From: Paracoccaceae bacterium
GTDB lineage: Bacteria > Pseudomonadota > Alphaproteobacteria > Rhodobacterales > Rhodobacteraceae
NCBI GenBank assembly: GCA_026710155.1
Contig: JAPORQ010000034.1
Span: 1 to 53,027 of the forward strand
Length of the DNA: 53,027 bases
Reading direction: 5' to 3'
Positions 26,864 to 35,661 of this stretch are shown in pieces (positions within the stretch are counted from its first letter, which is position 1; each line of letters begins with the position of its first letter). Under the pieces are notes generated by a model that saw only the letters and a list, made by a program, of their open reading frames with translations, was not told the DNA's origin and made no database searches. The translations under genes were made by a program, and so were the position numbers.

Positions 26864-27919
26864 TTATTTCTCCTTTGAAAGTTTTTTATTCATGAATAGT
26901 CTCCTTTGTACCGGGAACAATTGTATTCCTGTATTCTCAGTGAGCAAACCCCACAGTCCACGGGGTGCAAAAAGCATGACAAAGATTCCGATCAAACCCA
27001 ATGTTATGAGATACCAGGTACCGTAACTGGCCAAAATACTTTGCAAGAGCAGAAAGACAAGTACACCCAAAATCGGACCCTCGATTGTGCCTATTCCACC
27101 AATCACCACAATGAAAATAACATAGGCTGTCCAATCAACCACTGAAAAGGCGGCATCCGGAGATATTCGAGCTTTTTGCATGTAGATCAGTGCTCCTGCC
27201 AAGCCGGTGCCAAAGGCTGCTGACAAAAAGGTTAACCATTTTATCTTGTTGGGATTCACGCCGACAGAACGGGCAGCTTGCAGATTGTCCCTCACTGCAG
27301 CAAGGGCCAGCCCCCTACGGGTTCGCAAGAGCCAGTAAATTGCTGCAATTGTCAGGACAACCAAGATCAAGGCAAGCCAATAGGCCAAAATGTCGCGTGC
27401 TACCGAGGTTTTGGTATCGAATAAAACCTTGATGCCATCAACAAACATCATATCCCTGGTTGCAGATCTAGGCAGGGAGGTTCCGGTTCCACCCCCTAAT
27501 TGTTTCCACTGGGCAATGGTCAATCTTGTGATTTCAGCTATGACCCATGTACCGATGGCAAAGTAGGCTCCCTGCAGCCGGAAGGCAAAAAAGGCAGTGG
27601 GCAGAGCCAAAAACAGAGCTGCAATCCCACCGGCCAGAATGGATGGTACAGGGTCCCAGCCAAGAAGGATTACAGTACCAAACATGGCATAGGCCCCCAT
27701 ACCAATAAAGGCCTGCTGACCAACCGATACAAGTCCGCCATAACCAGCCAGCAGGTTCCACCACTGGGCAAGAGTAAGCATCGTGAATATGAAGAATAGA
27801 TCCTGCAATAGTGAACGTGAGGCAAAAAGTGGCAGAACAAATGCCACCGGGATGAGGATGGCAGCGCCAATCACAGCCATGCGTGAAGCGGTGGTTTGAA
27901 CCTTGACTATGTAACTCAT
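26864..27919 (-). CDS. Branched-chain-type ABC transporter permease (LivM-like)
   Basis: A 351-residue inner-membrane permease with multiple hydrophobic helices and the family core GLVSVGQQAFIGMGAYAM, then GTWVIAEITRLTIAQW and AAFGTGLAGALIYMQKARI (EAA-like region near RDNLQAARSVGVNPNKIKW). This is the HAAT-type LivM partner of the LivH-like permease encoded directly upstream. Because it lies inside an aromatic-degradation operon, the transporter probably imports an aromatic acid or related compound, not leucine. The stop overlaps nothing but abuts the monooxygenase start. Confidence 0.9.
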   Translation of the reverse strand: MSYIVKVQTTASRMAVIGAAILIPVAFVLPLFASRSLLQDLFFIFTMLTLAQWWNLLAGYGGLVSVGQQAFIGMGAYAMFGTVILLGWDPVPSILAGGIAALFLALPTAFFAFRLQGAYFAIGTWVIAEITRLTIAQWKQLGGGTGTSLPRSATRDMMFVDGIKVLFDTKTSVARDILAYWLALILVVLTIAAIYWLLRTRRGLALAAVRDNLQAARSVGVNPNKIKWLTFLSAAFGTGLAGALIYMQKARISPDAAFSVVDWTAYVIFIVVIGGIGTIEGPILGVLVFLLLQSILASYGTWYLITLGLIGIFVMLFAPRGLWGLLTENTGIQLFPVQRRLFMNKKLSKEK

Positions 27920-28782
27920 CAGTCAAATGCCCTTGGCAGGAGTCCCCTGGGCCTGACCATCAGAACCAGTAAAAATGCTATGTGTCCTGATAGTATCTGC
28001 CATTCGGGATTGATGGTAGCTCCAACAGTTTGGGCAACGCCAATGATTATTCCACCAAGCAATGTTCCCCATAAAGAACCCAAACCTCCTATGATAACGG
28101 CCTCAAAGGCATAAATCAGTCTGGCAGGGCCGATGCTGGGATCAAAATTTGATCTGACACCAAGATAGAGGGCCGCAATTATGGCAACGATCATTGCCAA
28201 GCCTGTTGCAACAGAAAATATGTTTTTGGGTTTGATCCCCATCAGGCTTGCTGTAACCGGATCATCGGATGTGGCTCGAAAGGCACGACCAAGGGAAGTA
28301 TGATAGATAATCAGGTTGAGTACAAGAATGACGACTATCGCAGAAATAAAGATAAGCAGGGGCATGATACCCACATTAATCGGTCCAATGGTCAGTGATG
28401 CAGTTTCCAAGGCACCTGCCGAAAGCCGCTTGCTGTCTGCCGACCAAGTTTCCAGCAATACATTCTGCATGACAATAGATAAACCAAATGTAACAAGCAA
28501 GGGAGGAAGAATATCATCTCCCAGGACCCTATTGAGTATAAATTTCTGCAATATCCAGCCCAGGACAAACATGAAAGGTGCCGCCACCAAGGTTGCAACA
28601 AAGACATTCAAATTCAGTAGTGAAACCAGGAGCAGGATCAGATAGGCTCCAAATACAATTAGGTCGCCATGGGCAAGATTGACCAGCCTCATTATTCCGA
28701 AAACCAGGCTGAGGCCTGCTGCAAACAGGGCATAAAGTCCACCCAAAAGGATTCCCTGTATGAGACTGTCAAGGAAGATCAT
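27919..28782 (-). CDS. Branched-chain-type ABC transporter permease (LivH-like)
   Basis: A 287-residue permease: FLDSLIQGILLGGLYALFAAG at the start is the standard LivH first helix, followed by LVFGIMRLVNLAHGDLIVFG and, near the C-terminus, YAFEAVIIGGLGSLWGTLLG. The gene overlaps livF by 4 bp upstream (ATGA-type) and livM by 1-3 bp downstream, so the three genes are translationally coupled. Confidence 0.92.
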   Translation of the reverse strand: MIFLDSLIQGILLGGLYALFAAGLSLVFGIMRLVNLAHGDLIVFGAYLILLLVSLLNLNVFVATLVAAPFMFVLGWILQKFILNRVLGDDILPPLLVTFGLSIVMQNVLLETWSADSKRLSAGALETASLTIGPINVGIMPLLIFISAIVVILVLNLIIYHTSLGRAFRATSDDPVTASLMGIKPKNIFSVATGLAMIVAIIAALYLGVRSNFDPSIGPARLIYAFEAVIIGGLGSLWGTLLGGIIIGVAQTVGATINPEWQILSGHIAFLLVLMVRPRGLLPRAFD

Positions 28783-29492
28783 GATTCTTCTTCTCCAAAA
28801 TAGGCGGCATGAATCATGCCCATGGAAAGATCATCAGGTCTTCCCGACAGGGTTATTTTCCCTTCCATCATGCAGCATACACGATCTGAAACCTTCATGG
28901 CCTGAACGATATCCTGTTCGACAATTATCAGGGAAGCACCGCATTTCTTGATTTTCGGGAAAGCCTCGTAAAGATTTTTGATGACAACAGGTGCCAGCCC
29001 GAGGCTGATTTCATCACACAGCAATAACCGCGGATTTGACATGAGGGCACGCCCCATTGCAACCATTTGCTGTTCACCGCCGGAGAGTGAAGTTCCAGGT
29101 TGATTATGTTTTTCCTTCAAGGCCGGAAAGAGGTCATAGACATTATTCAGGTTCCAGTATCCCGTTTGCTTTTTGCCATGGGCACCAATCATGAGATTTT
29201 CTTCAACATTAAGGGACGGGAACAGTCGCCGACCTTCCGGTATCATGGCAATTCCCAGAGAGGTGATTTCATCTGCATCCAGATGGCCGATCGGCTTGTC
29301 GTCAAGCAATATGCTTTCAGATGGTGATTTCAAAACACCTGAAATAGAACGCAACAAACTGCTTTTGCCAGCTCCGTTGGCCCCAATTATTGCCAATGTT
29401 TCATCCTGGTTCAAAGTTATGTTGATTCCAAAGAGAGCTTGGAAATTACCGTAGAACGCGGTCAGGTCTTGTGTTTTCAGAAGTGCCATCAA
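28779..29492 (-). CDS. ABC transporter ATP-binding protein (LivF-like)
   Basis: A 237-residue ATPase with Walker A GANGAGKSS, the signature SLSGGEQQMVAMGRAL, Walker B LLLCDEISLGLAP and a switch His replaced by Gln in IIVEQD, as is normal in LivF. The AMIPEGRRLFPSLNVEENL stretch is diagnostic for LivF. Overlaps livG by 4 bp and the LivH-like gene by 4 bp. Confidence 0.93.
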   Translation of the reverse strand: MMALLKTQDLTAFYGNFQALFGINITLNQDETLAIIGANGAGKSSLLRSISGVLKSPSESILLDDKPIGHLDADEITSLGIAMIPEGRRLFPSLNVEENLMIGAHGKKQTGYWNLNNVYDLFPALKEKHNQPGTSLSGGEQQMVAMGRALMSNPRLLLCDEISLGLAPVVIKNLYEAFPKIKKCGASLIIVEQDIVQAMKVSDRVCCMMEGKITLSGRPDDLSMGMIHAAYFGEEES

Positions 29493-30208
29493 ACTTCTAT
29501 TCCAAGGTAAATCTCCCGGACCTCCCTTGATTTCATAATTTCTCCCGGGTCACCTATTGCGATGACTCTTCCAAAATCCAGTACAAGAAGACGTTCCACA
29601 ATGGATGTCAGGGCATGCAGAACATGTTCAATCCAGACAATGGTCACACCTTTTTCATGAATGGACTTGATGGTTGCTAAAAGTGAATTACACTCGCCCT
29701 GGGTCAGGCCACCAGCAATTTCATCAAGCAACAGCAATTCCGGATTTGTCGCGAGTGCCCTGGCAAGTTCCAGACGCTTTCGTTCCAGAAGGGAAAGTTG
29801 ACCGGCCGGCAAGTTGGCATGTTTTGCCAATCCTGTCTCCTGTAGAATTTCAACACAGTTGTCAGTAGTTCCGGCTTCATCAAGGTTGCAGCCAAAAGTA
29901 CCTGCCACAAGCAGATTTTCAAACACGGTAAGTTTCTCGAAGGGTTGTGGTATCTGAAAACTGCGGCCAATACCTGATAGGGTGCGCTTCATCGGTGAGG
30001 CTTGGGTTATTTCCTCGTTTTGAAAGAAAATATGCCCTCCATCAGAAGATATGTACCCCGTTATCAAGTTGAAAAGGGTTGATTTCCCTGCGCCATTGGG
30101 GCCGATAATCCCCAAAGCCTGACCAGCAGGCACATCAAATGAAATTTCATCAGCAACTTTTAGAAAACCGAATGATTTGTTCAGTTTGGAGATGCTGAGG
30201 ATGGACAT
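29489..30208 (-). CDS. ABC transporter ATP-binding protein (LivG-like)
   Basis: A 239-residue ATPase with Walker A GPNGAGKST, the LivG-type GIGRSFQIPQPFEKLTVFEN and Walker B LLLLDEIAGGLTQGE. The signature region reads QLSLLERKRLELARAL, departing from the usual S-x-G-Q core (normally LPYGQQRRLEIARAL in LivG). Whether this affects activity is unclear; the second ATPase has a normal signature. The switch residue is His in VWIEHV. Confidence 0.9.
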   Translation of the reverse strand: MSILSISKLNKSFGFLKVADEISFDVPAGQALGIIGPNGAGKSTLFNLITGYISSDGGHIFFQNEEITQASPMKRTLSGIGRSFQIPQPFEKLTVFENLLVAGTFGCNLDEAGTTDNCVEILQETGLAKHANLPAGQLSLLERKRLELARALATNPELLLLDEIAGGLTQGECNSLLATIKSIHEKGVTIVWIEHVLHALTSIVERLLVLDFGRVIAIGDPGEIMKSREVREIYLGIEV

Positions 30209-30245
30209 TGTAGGGTTGTGCCTGCCGAAATACTATTTACGCTGT

Positions 30246-31517
30246 TCAGGAAATTTCTTCCATGGAACCGCCGGTGGCAATCATGGGAGCCGTCAGGTTA
30301 TCGACAACAACCAAATCATAGCCACCACCCTCAGCCAAACGCCATTGACCTCCAACCAGGGGTGTCTTGGCAATATTCTGTGCAGCGAAAGGGGGCAAAC
30401 CATTTCCGTTCCAGGCAATCGGACCAACAACCGTGGAAAGGTCGGTTGCTGAAATGGCCTCGGCAACTTCATCACCATCATCTATTTCGGAAACCCTTCC
30501 GGCCACATCCCAGGCCAATTCGAATAGGGCGTGAATAAACCCTATTGGCTGGGTCCATTGACGTCCGGTGGAAGCAGTGTAATCTTCGGCCAACTCACTC
30601 GATGTTTGACCGGTCAGGGTTGACGAGAAAGGATGGCTTGGAGACCACCAGACTTCCGAAGACAGATTATGACCTGCATCACCCAGAGCTTCGACTGATA
30701 CCGGAAACAGTATCGCCTTACCAATGGAAGCAGCCTTTGGGACAAATCCCTGTTGTTTTGCCTGAGTCCAGAATGTGGTAAAGTCGGGCGGAATCGGCAC
30801 ACCGGTAACGATTTCACAGTTGGCCTGCTTAAAGGCATTTATTTGGGCCGAAAAATCGTCAGTAAGATTCTGATAGCGGCCGGTATCAGTCAGGGTGTAG
30901 CCCAGTTCAGCCAGTACCGGTGGGAAGCCGACAACAGGATCTCCCCATGCATTGCCATCACCGTCATTGGGGTAGAGAGCACCTACGGATTTATTTGTAT
31001 CGAGCTGATTCCACAAATTGGTGAAGACTTGGATGATATCTTCCAGACCCCAGAAGAAATGATATCCGTAATTGAATGGTTCCCAACTTGCCGGATCACC
31101 AGGATTGCCCTGCTGTCCAATAAAATAGGGTTGCCAGGGTGCTATCGTGGAAATAACCGGGATTTCCTCGGCTTCACAAGTTGTGGTGACTGGATTCGTT
31201 GTTTCGGGTGTTGAAGCAACTAGCATCAAATTGATTTCGTCATCGACAATCAGTTCCTTGGCAACCTCTGCCGCCCGATTCGGATTGGACTGGCTGTCCT
31301 TGACAATAACCTCGAAATCCGAACCCGCAACATTGAGAAAACTTTCAATGATGAAATTGTCAGCTTCAGCAAAGGCAGCCAATGGGCCGGATGCGGGAGT
31401 AACATATCCAAGGCGAATTTTTGAACCCTGCGCAAGGGCAGGTGCGGCAAGACCGCCTGACGCAACCAGCAATCCGGTTGCAGCAGATGATTTTAATAAT
31501 TTACGACGTGAGATCAT
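30246..31517 (-). CDS. ABC transporter periplasmic substrate-binding protein
   Basis: A 423-residue type I periplasmic binding protein. The N-terminus MISRRKLLKSSAATGLLVAS has a twin-arginine-like signal ending near APALAQG. The mature part begins SKIRLGYVTPASGPLAAFAE, the usual Leu/Ile/Val-binding fold start, with VIVKDSQSNPNRAAEVAKEL and INLMLVASTPETTNPV. It supplies the importer encoded by the next four genes. Position in the operon, between maleylacetate reductase and the ATPases, argues that the ligand is the aromatic growth substrate. Confidence 0.9.
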   Translation of the reverse strand: MISRRKLLKSSAATGLLVASGGLAAPALAQGSKIRLGYVTPASGPLAAFAEADNFIIESFLNVAGSDFEVIVKDSQSNPNRAAEVAKELIVDDEINLMLVASTPETTNPVTTTCEAEEIPVISTIAPWQPYFIGQQGNPGDPASWEPFNYGYHFFWGLEDIIQVFTNLWNQLDTNKSVGALYPNDGDGNAWGDPVVGFPPVLAELGYTLTDTGRYQNLTDDFSAQINAFKQANCEIVTGVPIPPDFTTFWTQAKQQGFVPKAASIGKAILFPVSVEALGDAGHNLSSEVWWSPSHPFSSTLTGQTSSELAEDYTASTGRQWTQPIGFIHALFELAWDVAGRVSEIDDGDEVAEAISATDLSTVVGPIAWNGNGLPPFAAQNIAKTPLVGGQWRLAEGGGYDLVVVDNLTAPMIATGGSMEEIS

Positions 31518-31545
31518 GATTGAGTCCTCCTATTTCAAATGATCA

Positions 31546-32604
31546 TTATTCAGGGACTGAACCAGCCCATGCATTTCTTAACAACTGGTGAATTCCGTCA
31601 CGTGTTATTTCACGAGGATTCCAATAAGGGTTTGTAACCGCAATATCTACGGCCAGGTTGATGTCACCCTCTTTCATCCCCAGTTCACCGAGACTGAGTG
31701 GTGCACCAAGTGACTTTGCAAATTCCCAAACAGCCTTGCCTGTATCCCGATTATTGAGCATCGCACCAAGGGGTTCCAGCAAATCTGGTACGGCCAATGC
31801 ATTATAGGCTATGGCATGTGGCAGAATGATCGCATGGGTTTCAGCATGAGGAAGATCAAAACTTCCTCCAAGTGTATGACACAATTTGTGGTGAAGGGCC
31901 ATTCCAACATTGCCCAGAACTGTACCACACGCCCAAGCTCCCCTTAGAGTATCTTCACGGGCCTTGATGTTTTCAGGATTCACCAGTACATCAGGAAGAG
32001 ATGAAACAAAATACTGCAAGCCGTCCATGGCAATTTGAGTGGAATCATCTGAACGGTCCTTGGCATAAAGGCCTTCAACTGAATGGGCCATTGCATTGAG
32101 ACCGCTGGAAACACTCAAATGAGAGGGCAGGGTAACGACCAGTTCAGGATCGTAGAGAATAATTTCAGGAAGTACCCTGTCGTCTTTAATGGTTGTCTTG
32201 ATTCCGTCTTCGGTCTGTCCCAGAATGGGGGTGGCTTCACTACCTGCGTAGGTCGTGGGTATTATGATTTGAGGTAAATCCGTATGCAATGCTATGGCTT
32301 TGCTTAAACCTGTTGTTGAACCGCCTCCAACTGAAACGAGGCAATCGGCATTAACGTGTTTTGCATGTTCAAGCGCCTTGGCGGTGACTTCAACTGGGGT
32401 ATGCATTTTGGCACCTGTGAATGCTCCCACAGTGATGCTTCCCAGCTTTTCTGCCAAATCCCTTGCTGCATCAGCATGTCCGGGTGTTGATAATACAAGC
32501 GCCCTCGAACAGCCAATCTCCTTAATGAAAATATCCAATTCATTACGTATTCCAGCACGAAAGTGTACCGATTGATTGGTTGCCAGATGTTTGTTGATTC
32601 CCAT
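31546..32604 (-). CDS. Maleylacetate reductase (iron-type alcohol dehydrogenase family)
   Basis: A 352-residue NAD(P)H enzyme reducing maleylacetate to 3-oxoadipate. The nucleotide-binding DCLVSVGGGSTTGLSKAIAL, the PQIIIPTTYAGSEATPILGQ stretch and the metal-region sequence HKLCHTLGGSFDLPHAETHA are typical of maleylacetate reductases, including TYAGSE. The start is ATG 32604 (MGINKHLATNQ) with AAGGGA five bases upstream, preferred over TTG at 32619. It is the promoter-proximal gene of the catabolic operon and divergent from the LysR gene, the usual arrangement. Confidence 0.9.
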   Translation of the reverse strand: MGINKHLATNQSVHFRAGIRNELDIFIKEIGCSRALVLSTPGHADAARDLAEKLGSITVGAFTGAKMHTPVEVTAKALEHAKHVNADCLVSVGGGSTTGLSKAIALHTDLPQIIIPTTYAGSEATPILGQTEDGIKTTIKDDRVLPEIILYDPELVVTLPSHLSVSSGLNAMAHSVEGLYAKDRSDDSTQIAMDGLQYFVSSLPDVLVNPENIKAREDTLRGAWACGTVLGNVGMALHHKLCHTLGGSFDLPHAETHAIILPHAIAYNALAVPDLLEPLGAMLNNRDTGKAVWEFAKSLGAPLSLGELGMKEGDINLAVDIAVTNPYWNPREITRDGIHQLLRNAWAGSVPE

Positions 32605-32691
32605 AGTTTCCCTTGGCAAAATTTGATGTTTGACGTTACAGAACTATAACAAAGATACAATTAGCCCTTGATTGAATTATGGCTTGTTAAT

Positions 32692-32706
32692 ATAACCCAA
32701 AGTTAT
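32692..32706. promoter_or_regulatory. LysR-type T-N11-A palindrome at the regulator start codon
   Basis: ATAAC-CCAAA-GTTAT is a perfect 5-bp-arm inverted repeat containing the TAA-N7-TTA form of the LysR T-N11-A motif. It overlaps the first base pair of the regulator ATG (32705), which suggests negative autoregulation. It lies 87 bp upstream of the divergent maleylacetate reductase start. Confidence 0.5.
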
Positions 32707-33655
32707 GAAGTTGGATCCACGTCATCTTGAAATTCTGGCAGCTGTTGTTGACAATGGCGGAGTAACAGAAGCCGCACGAGCAATTGGTAAAAGCCAACCA
32801 AGCCTTTCCCGTACGATTAACCTCTTGGAATGCAGGGTTGACAGACCATTGTTTGCCGGCAAAAAGAGACCGTTGCTTCCCACGGAATTTTGCTTGCAAC
32901 TGGCAGCCGAGGGTCGAAAGATTCTCAAAGCCAATCAGGCTGCCGGTGAAATAGTATCCAGCCACAAGGCCGGCCGAAGCGGCGCGGTAAGGCTGGCAGG
33001 CACTCCCTTTTTCATGGATGGTGTGATTTCAGGTATGATTGCGGCCTTCCAGACCTTGCATCATGACATCAGAATCGATCAAAGCTATTGCTACCCCCTT
33101 GATATATTTGCTGACCTGAGGAATGGGGTGCTTGATTTGGGAATAATTCCCATCCGTGCTTCCGAAGTTCCCGAGGATATGACCTTTGACCAGATATTGC
33201 GAGGAAGAAATGTCATTGCCTGCCGAGCAGGTCATTCACTTGCCCAAAAGTCGGTGGTAAGACTGAATGACCTGACCTCCTATCCCTGGATTGCCCCACC
33301 TGTTGATAGTCCATTGTATCATGATTTGAGAGCAGGTCTTGAAAGCATAGGTGTCAGGCATTTCAAGATCAGTTTCACTGGTGGAAGCTTGAGTGCCGTG
33401 ATCAATATCCTGTCTGAATCGGACGCCTTGACGGTACTTCCATACTCTGTCGTTTTCCGAATGCGCCCACAAAACAGGCTGACTGCATTAAGCATACGAA
33501 TTGGTGATCCCGAGCGTCATCTGGGAATACTGACCTTGACCAATAATTGTCTTGAACCCGCAGCCAAGAGGCTTGTGAATTACATTGCGACAGAATTCAA
33601 GAGTCTGAGCGCGATCATTCATCATCATGAACAAAATGAATTGTGGCGTAAATAA
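32705..33655 (+). CDS. LysR-family transcriptional regulator
   Basis: A 316-residue regulator: the N-terminal helix-turn-helix is HLEILAAVVDNGGVTEAARA followed by IGKSQPSLSRTINLLE, and the C-terminal effector domain begins near GRSGAVRLAGTPFFMDGVIS. It is transcribed away from the catabolic operon with only about 100 bp between the starts, so it very probably controls that operon, with a pathway intermediate as co-inducer (family knowledge). Confidence 0.9.
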   Translation: MKLDPRHLEILAAVVDNGGVTEAARAIGKSQPSLSRTINLLECRVDRPLFAGKKRPLLPTEFCLQLAAEGRKILKANQAAGEIVSSHKAGRSGAVRLAGTPFFMDGVISGMIAAFQTLHHDIRIDQSYCYPLDIFADLRNGVLDLGIIPIRASEVPEDMTFDQILRGRNVIACRAGHSLAQKSVVRLNDLTSYPWIAPPVDSPLYHDLRAGLESIGVRHFKISFTGGSLSAVINILSESDALTVLPYSVVFRMRPQNRLTALSIRIGDPERHLGILTLTNNCLEPAAKRLVNYIATEFKSLSAIIHHHEQNELWRK

Positions 33656-33760
33656 GGATATTCATTTTGAAATCATCCAACCAACCCCCAACCACACGGA
33701 TTTTTCATGCAGGGATTACAGGTGGTGTGCGGGTTAAACATATCAGCTTTTACCAATAAT

Positions 33761-33778
33761 AGGTCAAGCGACCTTTTT
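33761..33778 (+). terminator. Short hairpin with T-tract after the LysR gene
   Basis: AGGTC-AAGC-GACCT is followed by TTTT, about 105 bp past the regulator stop. A second inverted repeat TATCAGG/CCTGATA follows at 33781-33805. The stem is short, so this is only moderately convincing. Confidence 0.5.
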
Positions 33779-33948
33779 GATATCAGGGATTTTCATCTCC
33801 TGATAATTGAATTAAAGCCAACAAATACCTAACTTCAACTTCTTGAGAACAAAAAGTGAATACCAGTAATTCAAAGTAGGTCAAGTCAGGAGAATTAATA
33901 CTCCAGGCAGGAGTAATTAAAAACCAAACTATTCCAAACAAACAGAAT

Positions 33949-34033
33949 GCGGGTGTGGCGGAATTGGTAGACGCACCAGATTTAGGATCTGGCGCTTTGA
34001 TGCGTGGGGGTTCAAGTCCCTCCACCCGCACCA
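33949..34033 (+). tRNA. tRNA-Leu (UAG anticodon)
   Basis: An 85-nt class II tRNA with encoded CCA. The acceptor stem GCGGGTG pairs with CACCCGC, the D-loop contains GAATTGGTAGACGC, and the anticodon arm CCAGA-TTTAGGA-TCTGG gives anticodon TAG (33983-33985). There is a variable arm, and a T-loop GGTTCAAGTCC. It directly precedes tig, a common alphaproteobacterial arrangement. Confidence 0.97.
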
Positions 34034-34050
34034 GGAAATGAAAGTTGCTA

Positions 34051-35637
34051 ATGTCAGACAGTGAAATTGTTTTTCAAGAAGATTTGGATGAGCCGCAAAC
34101 CCATGTGGCTGAGGATGGTTTCAGCCGAGTGTACCAATTAGGCGTTACCAAGAGTCTTTTGAACAAGAAGCTCACACAGGAAATTTTAGAATACAAGGAT
34201 AGGGTCAACATTCCAGGATTCCGTAAGGGCAAGGCCCCATTGAGTGTCATTCTCAATCGTGTTCCAGAAAAGGAAAAGGAAGAATTCCTGCAGAGATATG
34301 TCAGTGAACAAATTCATGAACATTTGTACGATTCAGGTAAAATTGTCATAGGTACACCTGAAATAGATACGGACTATAATACCGAAACCGATATGGTTGC
34401 CAGGATATCGGTTTCCTACGAGGTGTCTCCTGAACTCCAGGATTTGGATTATGACAAATATTCCATCATTAAGTTTGTACCGGAGGATAGGGAAAAGTTG
34501 CTGGAAAAGATCAGACAGGATTTTTTGGCTGCTAATCCGGAAAAGGTAACCCAGGACAAGGATTATAAGTCCGAAATCGGAGATTATCTGCTGGTCAACC
34601 TCACCATAGAAGCACCGGGTAGTAGTGCTGATGGTTTTATTGATAAGACAAGAGAAATATTGGTCGAAGAAAACTCAAGTATTTATGAGGTGAAGTTCAA
34701 TTCCCGCGGATTGGTTACGGATGAGGAATTCACGATTGAAGCAAAATTACCTTCGTTTTATGATGGTTTTGAGGACGAGGGGAAACCCTGCAGGTTTCAT
34801 TTCAAAATAGCAGAAGTCCTCAAATGCAATATAATGGAGGAAACCACCCAGGAAATGGCAAAAAAATTCGGCTTCCAGGCGGTAGAGGAATTGGATGTAG
34901 AACTTTTGAATAGGAAATTACAACAGTTTGAAAGCATTTCCACTCACCTCATGACGGATCAATTTGTACTTAAAATGCAAAAGGAACTGGATTTCGATGT
35001 TCCAAGAAAGATACTGAACTCAACGATGGAAAATCTTTGGCACGAGGAGTGCAAAGATGATGGAACTTCCGAAGCCACAAATTCCGAAGAAGATGATGAA
35101 GAGAATGGAAAGGGTTCAAATGATATGTCGAATGGGGAAGTTGAGGATGGTTTGTCGGAACAGACCGATGAAGGTTTCTCAAATGATGATATTGGTGCAG
35201 AACCCAAAAGCGTTGATTGGGATACCATTGATACCGAAAAGGTCACGGAAATAAGGAATGCCGCACTTAGTCAGGTCAGGTACATGATCCTTCTGAAAAA
35301 CATCGCAAAAAAGGAAGATATAAAAGCATCCAGGGAAGAGATTGTTGATGAGTGGGCTGTTATGCTTGCACGCTACAACCGCTCTTCTCGTATTAACATG
35401 GAAGAACTCAGAAGCAGAATTAAGTATGAAGACATTCCGGATTATTTTGCCTTAAGTTCCCAAAACAAAATTGTTTCATACAAGGTGGAGCAATTTATCA
35501 TTGGCAAGGTTGGTACCACCGAAAAGAAGGTAAGTTTTGAAAAACTTATGGAAATACGGCAGATGGAAAGAGACAAATTGATTGCATTTGTGGAATCAGA
35601 TCATGTTGAACGGGCAAGCGAGCCGGAAAAGGATTAA
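34051..35637 (+). CDS. tig: Trigger factor with a large acidic insertion
   Basis: A 528-residue ribosome-associated chaperone and peptidyl-prolyl isomerase, about 90 residues longer than the usual 430-450. The ribosome-binding signature GFRKGKAPLSVILNRV is intact in the N-terminal domain, followed by the FKBP-like domain (IGDYLLVNLTIEA to FHFKIAEVLKCN). The C-terminal arms domain is interrupted at about residues 336-388 by a very acidic, low-complexity segment (SEATNSEEDDEENGKG, then EVEDGLSEQTDEG). The start is ATG 34051. It heads the tig-clpP-clpX block. Confidence 0.93.
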   Translation: MSDSEIVFQEDLDEPQTHVAEDGFSRVYQLGVTKSLLNKKLTQEILEYKDRVNIPGFRKGKAPLSVILNRVPEKEKEEFLQRYVSEQIHEHLYDSGKIVIGTPEIDTDYNTETDMVARISVSYEVSPELQDLDYDKYSIIKFVPEDREKLLEKIRQDFLAANPEKVTQDKDYKSEIGDYLLVNLTIEAPGSSADGFIDKTREILVEENSSIYEVKFNSRGLVTDEEFTIEAKLPSFYDGFEDEGKPCRFHFKIAEVLKCNIMEETTQEMAKKFGFQAVEELDVELLNRKLQQFESISTHLMTDQFVLKMQKELDFDVPRKILNSTMENLWHEECKDDGTSEATNSEEDDEENGKGSNDMSNGEVEDGLSEQTDEGFSNDDIGAEPKSVDWDTIDTEKVTEIRNAALSQVRYMILLKNIAKKEDIKASREEIVDEWAVMLARYNRSSRINMEELRSRIKYEDIPDYFALSSQNKIVSYKVEQFIIGKVGTTEKKVSFEKLMEIRQMERDKLIAFVESDHVERASEPEKD

Positions 35638-35661
35638 CAAAGTTGAAGTGAGGCAGGTAGA

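Noticed and set aside
33783-34031. Minus-strand open frame reading MRVEGLEPPRIKAPDPKS
   Set aside because: It is antisense to the tRNA-Leu gene; such frames over tRNAs are well-known artefacts.
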